Positions 6,085 through 8,240 of a stretch of 8,240 nt of DNA are shown one piece after another (the stretch's first letter is position 1; the number at the start of each line of letters is the position of its first letter). The notes under the pieces are model-generated. The model did not search any database. It worked only from the letters and a program-made list of their open reading frames with translations, and was not told the origin of the DNA. The stretch spans positions 1-8,240 of the forward strand of contig CALCNY010000038.1 in NCBI GenBank assembly GCA_937897585.1, written 5' to 3'. The translations under genes and the position numbers were made by a program. This stretch comes from an uncultured Chitinophagaceae bacterium. GTDB taxonomy: Bacteria > Bacteroidota > Bacteroidia > Chitinophagales > Chitinophagaceae.

Positions 6085-6162
6085 GCAGATAAATTACTGA
6101 TTATTTTAAAAGAAGATAATTACAGTTTCGGATAATAGAAGTTGTTTCTTTAATAATGTTTA

Positions 6163-8240
6163 TCAACGACTAGATTCAAATAGCTGTGAATATTTTGCTG
6201 CTTCTGCTTGATTTCCTAAAGCATTGTATGAATCCTTGATAATTCCCAGCGCCCTTTTAGATCTGGGTTGTAATTCGATTGCTTTTTTAGCATAGGTGAT
6301 AGCATCGTTGTATTTTTTCTGAATAAAGTAAGTAGCTCCAATGCTTTCAAGTATCATAATAGAATTGTTATCAATCGCATAACCTTTTTGCAAATAGAAC
6401 AAAGCACTGTCAAGCTGAGATTTGCTTATTAATAAAGAGCTGAGATTATTAATTGCATAAAGGTTTTTGTCATCAAACGCCAAACTTTGACGATAAAATA
6501 AAATTGCAGAATCTACCTCTGCTTTGTTTTGATAATTGATACCGATATATAAATAAATGGCACTGATATTGGCTTTACTGTTTTTTGCACCAGGATCAAG
6601 TTTGTAAGCCATCTCAAAATAATATTTCGCACTATCCAGATTTCCTTTAGAATTATAAATAACGCCAAGGTTGTTAATGGCGGGAATCGAAGTAGCATCG
6701 GCATCAATAGTACGACGATATCTTTCGATGGCTTTAGCCGTATCTTTTAACTGAACATAACACAAACCACTGTTGTATAAAGCTTGGGGATAAGTAGGAT
6801 AAATGTCCAATGTTTTATTGAATTCTTCAATAGCATTTGTGATAAATTTTTCTGACTCCAATTTGTCTTGTGTTTCGGAGGAACTATTCATGTACATGCT
6901 GCCCAAATAATAATGCGAACGAGCGCTTTTAGGTGATTGTTTCACAGCTTTCTCAAAAAGAGAAATATTGTCTTTCCAATCTTGGGTTCTTGAATAACTC
7001 AAAACGCCAAAAATCAATATCAGAAAAGCAATGCTGCCTATGAAAGTATTTTTTGATGTAAGAGAAAGCGTATTCAAGTCAAGATGCAATAGCATCGAAA
7101 GTAACCATGGAATTAAAATACAAATAGCTAGAGAAGAAACAAAAAGAAATCGCTCTCCAATGGTCGCACCATTTATAAAAAAAAGATTATTTGTAGGTGC
7201 GGTGGTAATGAAAAAAAACAAAATGCAAAAACTAATAAGACTTTTCTTTTTGAAAAAAACAAGAGACGTTACTAACAATAACGCATAAGTGATAAGTCCA
7301 GATATGGCATAAAAATTATTCCATCCCACCAATGAAACTTGATTGTAAGAATAATCACAATTCAAAGGCCATGGCCATAACATGAGACGCAGGTAATAAA
7401 AAAGAATTTCACTTTTAGTAGCGGTAAGTTCTGAAAAAGATTGGGCTCCGTATAATACATTGTCTATAATCTTTCCGGTAGAAGGAGCGCCCCAAGCACC
7501 ATTTGCATTATATCTCATTCCTAAAAAAATGATAACAGGCAATAACAGCGCAAGAAATTTGATTAAAGATTCCTTTATCGTTTCATTACGAATCATATAT
7601 AGGCTCAATGGAATAATAACCAAAAAGGAGATGGCGCTTTCTTTGCTCAACAAAGCCAAAAACAAAAAGAGTATCCCAGGAATAAACTCAGACAATTTTT
7701 TATTTTCGCTTATATCCAAGAAGCTGTTCCAAGCCATAAATCCAAATAATGCTGCTAAAAGTTCGTCTGAACTTTTTACACTGGCGACCACTTCAGTATG
7801 CAGTGGATGAACCACAAACAGCAAGCATATAAATCCAATAACATAAGGATGTAAACTAGAAAATAGTCGGGTTAGTAATTTATGCAAAACCAAAATGACC
7901 AATAAATATAACAACACACACAAGAAATGTGCAGCTATTGGTGAATTGTCAAAAAGCGTTTTTTGAAGTGCAAAAAAACTAAGTGTAAGAGGTCGGTAAG
8001 GCTGAGAACCTAGTGTTCCGTCGTATTCCATCATACTTCCTTTCGAAAAAAAATCTCCAACATTAGAAATCCCTTCTTGTACAGACTTGTGTTTTAAATA
8101 AAAAATATCATCGTCAAGCGTAAAAGAAAATTTTATTGAATTTCCGAAAACCAATAAAACGGTAATAATAAGAAAGAGTCGAATAAATTTTATAGATATC
8201 TGATTGTTTTCAGTTGGGCGCTGTAGCGTAATTGATGTTT
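6163..8240 (-). CDS. TMTC-like membrane protein with TPR repeats (partial)
   Basis: Large inner-membrane protein whose start lies beyond the right edge. The frame stays open to 8240, and an N-terminal helix (FIRLFLIITVLLVFGNS) is encoded upstream of the TTG at 8154, so no start there is credible. The architecture is that of TMTC-type GT-C glycosyltransferases fused to TPRs. After the first helix comes FTLDDDIFY (acidic residues in the first periplasmic loop, typical of the GT-C active site). YRPLTLSFFALQ, HPLHTEVVASVKSSDELLAALF and LLSKESAISFL follow, then several more helices and GERFLFVSSLAIC. From about 6960 down to 6166 the C-terminus carries roughly six or seven TPR units (for example ARSHYYLGSMY, PQALYNSGLCYVQLKDTAKAIERYRRTI, INNLGVIYNSKGNLDSAKYYFEMAYKLDP, YNDAITYAKKAIELQP). 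Eukaryotic TMTCs O-mannosylate cadherins; bacterial substrates are unknown. An O-glycosylation or envelope polysaccharide role is inference. Confidence 0.85.
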   Translation of the reverse strand, partial: TSITLQRPTENNQISIKFIRLFLIITVLLVFGNSIKFSFTLDDDIFYLKHKSVQEGISNVGDFFSKGSMMEYDGTLGSQPYRPLTLSFFALQKTLFDNSPIAAHFLCVLLYLLVILVLHKLLTRLFSSLHPYVIGFICLLFVVHPLHTEVVASVKSSDELLAALFGFMAWNSFLDISENKKLSEFIPGILFLFLALLSKESAISFLVIIPLSLYMIRNETIKESLIKFLALLLPVIIFLGMRYNANGAWGAPSTGKIIDNVLYGAQSFSELTATKSEILFYYLRLMLWPWPLNCDYSYNQVSLVGWNNFYAISGLITYALLLVTSLVFFKKKSLISFCILFFFITTAPTNNLFFINGATIGERFLFVSSLAICILIPWLLSMLLHLDLNTLSLTSKNTFIGSIAFLILIFGVLSYSRTQDWKDNISLFEKAVKQSPKSARSHYYLGSMYMNSSSETQDKLESEKFITNAIEEFNKTLDIYPTYPQALYNSGLCYVQLKDTAKAIERYRRTIDADATSIPAINNLGVIYNSKGNLDSAKYYFEMAYKLDPGAKNSKANISAIYLYIGINYQNKAEVDSAILFYRQSLAFDDKNLYAINNLSSLLISKSQLDSALFYLQKGYAIDNNSIMILESIGATYFIQKKYNDAITYAKKAIELQPRSKRALGIIKDSYNALGNQAEAAKYSQLFESSR

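Noticed and set aside
6085..6162. Terminator or promoter between the TPR gene and the pseudouridine synthase gene
   Set aside because: No convincing hairpin and no good TTTG/TAnnTTTG pair on the minus strand were found in these 78 bases.
8152..8154. TTG at 8154 as the start of the TPR membrane protein
   Set aside because: The frame remains open to the window edge and encodes the rest of the first membrane helix upstream, so the gene is better treated as partial.

Overview
The window looks like chromosomal DNA of a member of the Bacteroidota. The DNA is AT-rich. It carries a GLPGLI-family secreted protein, a family largely confined to this phylum. It also carries paired beta-propeller lipoproteins of the LVIVD-repeat type, and an RX4H HEPN protein of a kind I associate with this phylum. 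Genes lack clear Shine-Dalgarno sequences, and candidate promoters fit the Bacteroidota pattern (TTTG at -33, TAnnTTTG at -7). The genus cannot be fixed; Chitinophagales or a relative is a guess. I see no rRNA, tRNA, CRISPR array, insertion sequence, integrase or plasmid function.

Layout, left to right. A secreted GLPGLI protein (128-1018, +) ends at a strong, probably bidirectional hairpin terminator (1061-1117). A gene-poor, very AT-rich stretch (1118-1570) follows, with two inverted repeats, a repeated 20-base motif and a possible tiny membrane peptide on the minus strand. Next is a compact three-gene plus-strand operon of envelope proteins (1571-3626): two lipoproteins with beta-propeller-type repeats and an outer-membrane beta-barrel-like protein. 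The last two genes overlap as ATGA. A second plus-strand unit (3789-4724) carries a DoxX-like four-helix membrane protein and a RimJ/RimL-type GNAT acetyltransferase, nine bases apart.

The right half is on the minus strand and convergent with the rest. Read in transcription order, it holds a large membrane protein with C-terminal TPR repeats (TMTC-like, GT-C type; its start lies beyond the right edge), an RluE-type 23S rRNA pseudouridine synthase, and a HEPN-domain protein with an RX4H ribonuclease signature and its own candidate promoter.

Most of this is ordinary chromosome. The parts that merit a second look are the 1118-1324 intergenic block (hydrophobic mini-ORF ending at the terminator, inverted repeats upstream), the solitary HEPN gene, the lipoprotein-lipoprotein-barrel operon, and the truncated TMTC-like gene, which may be a protein glycosyltransferase.
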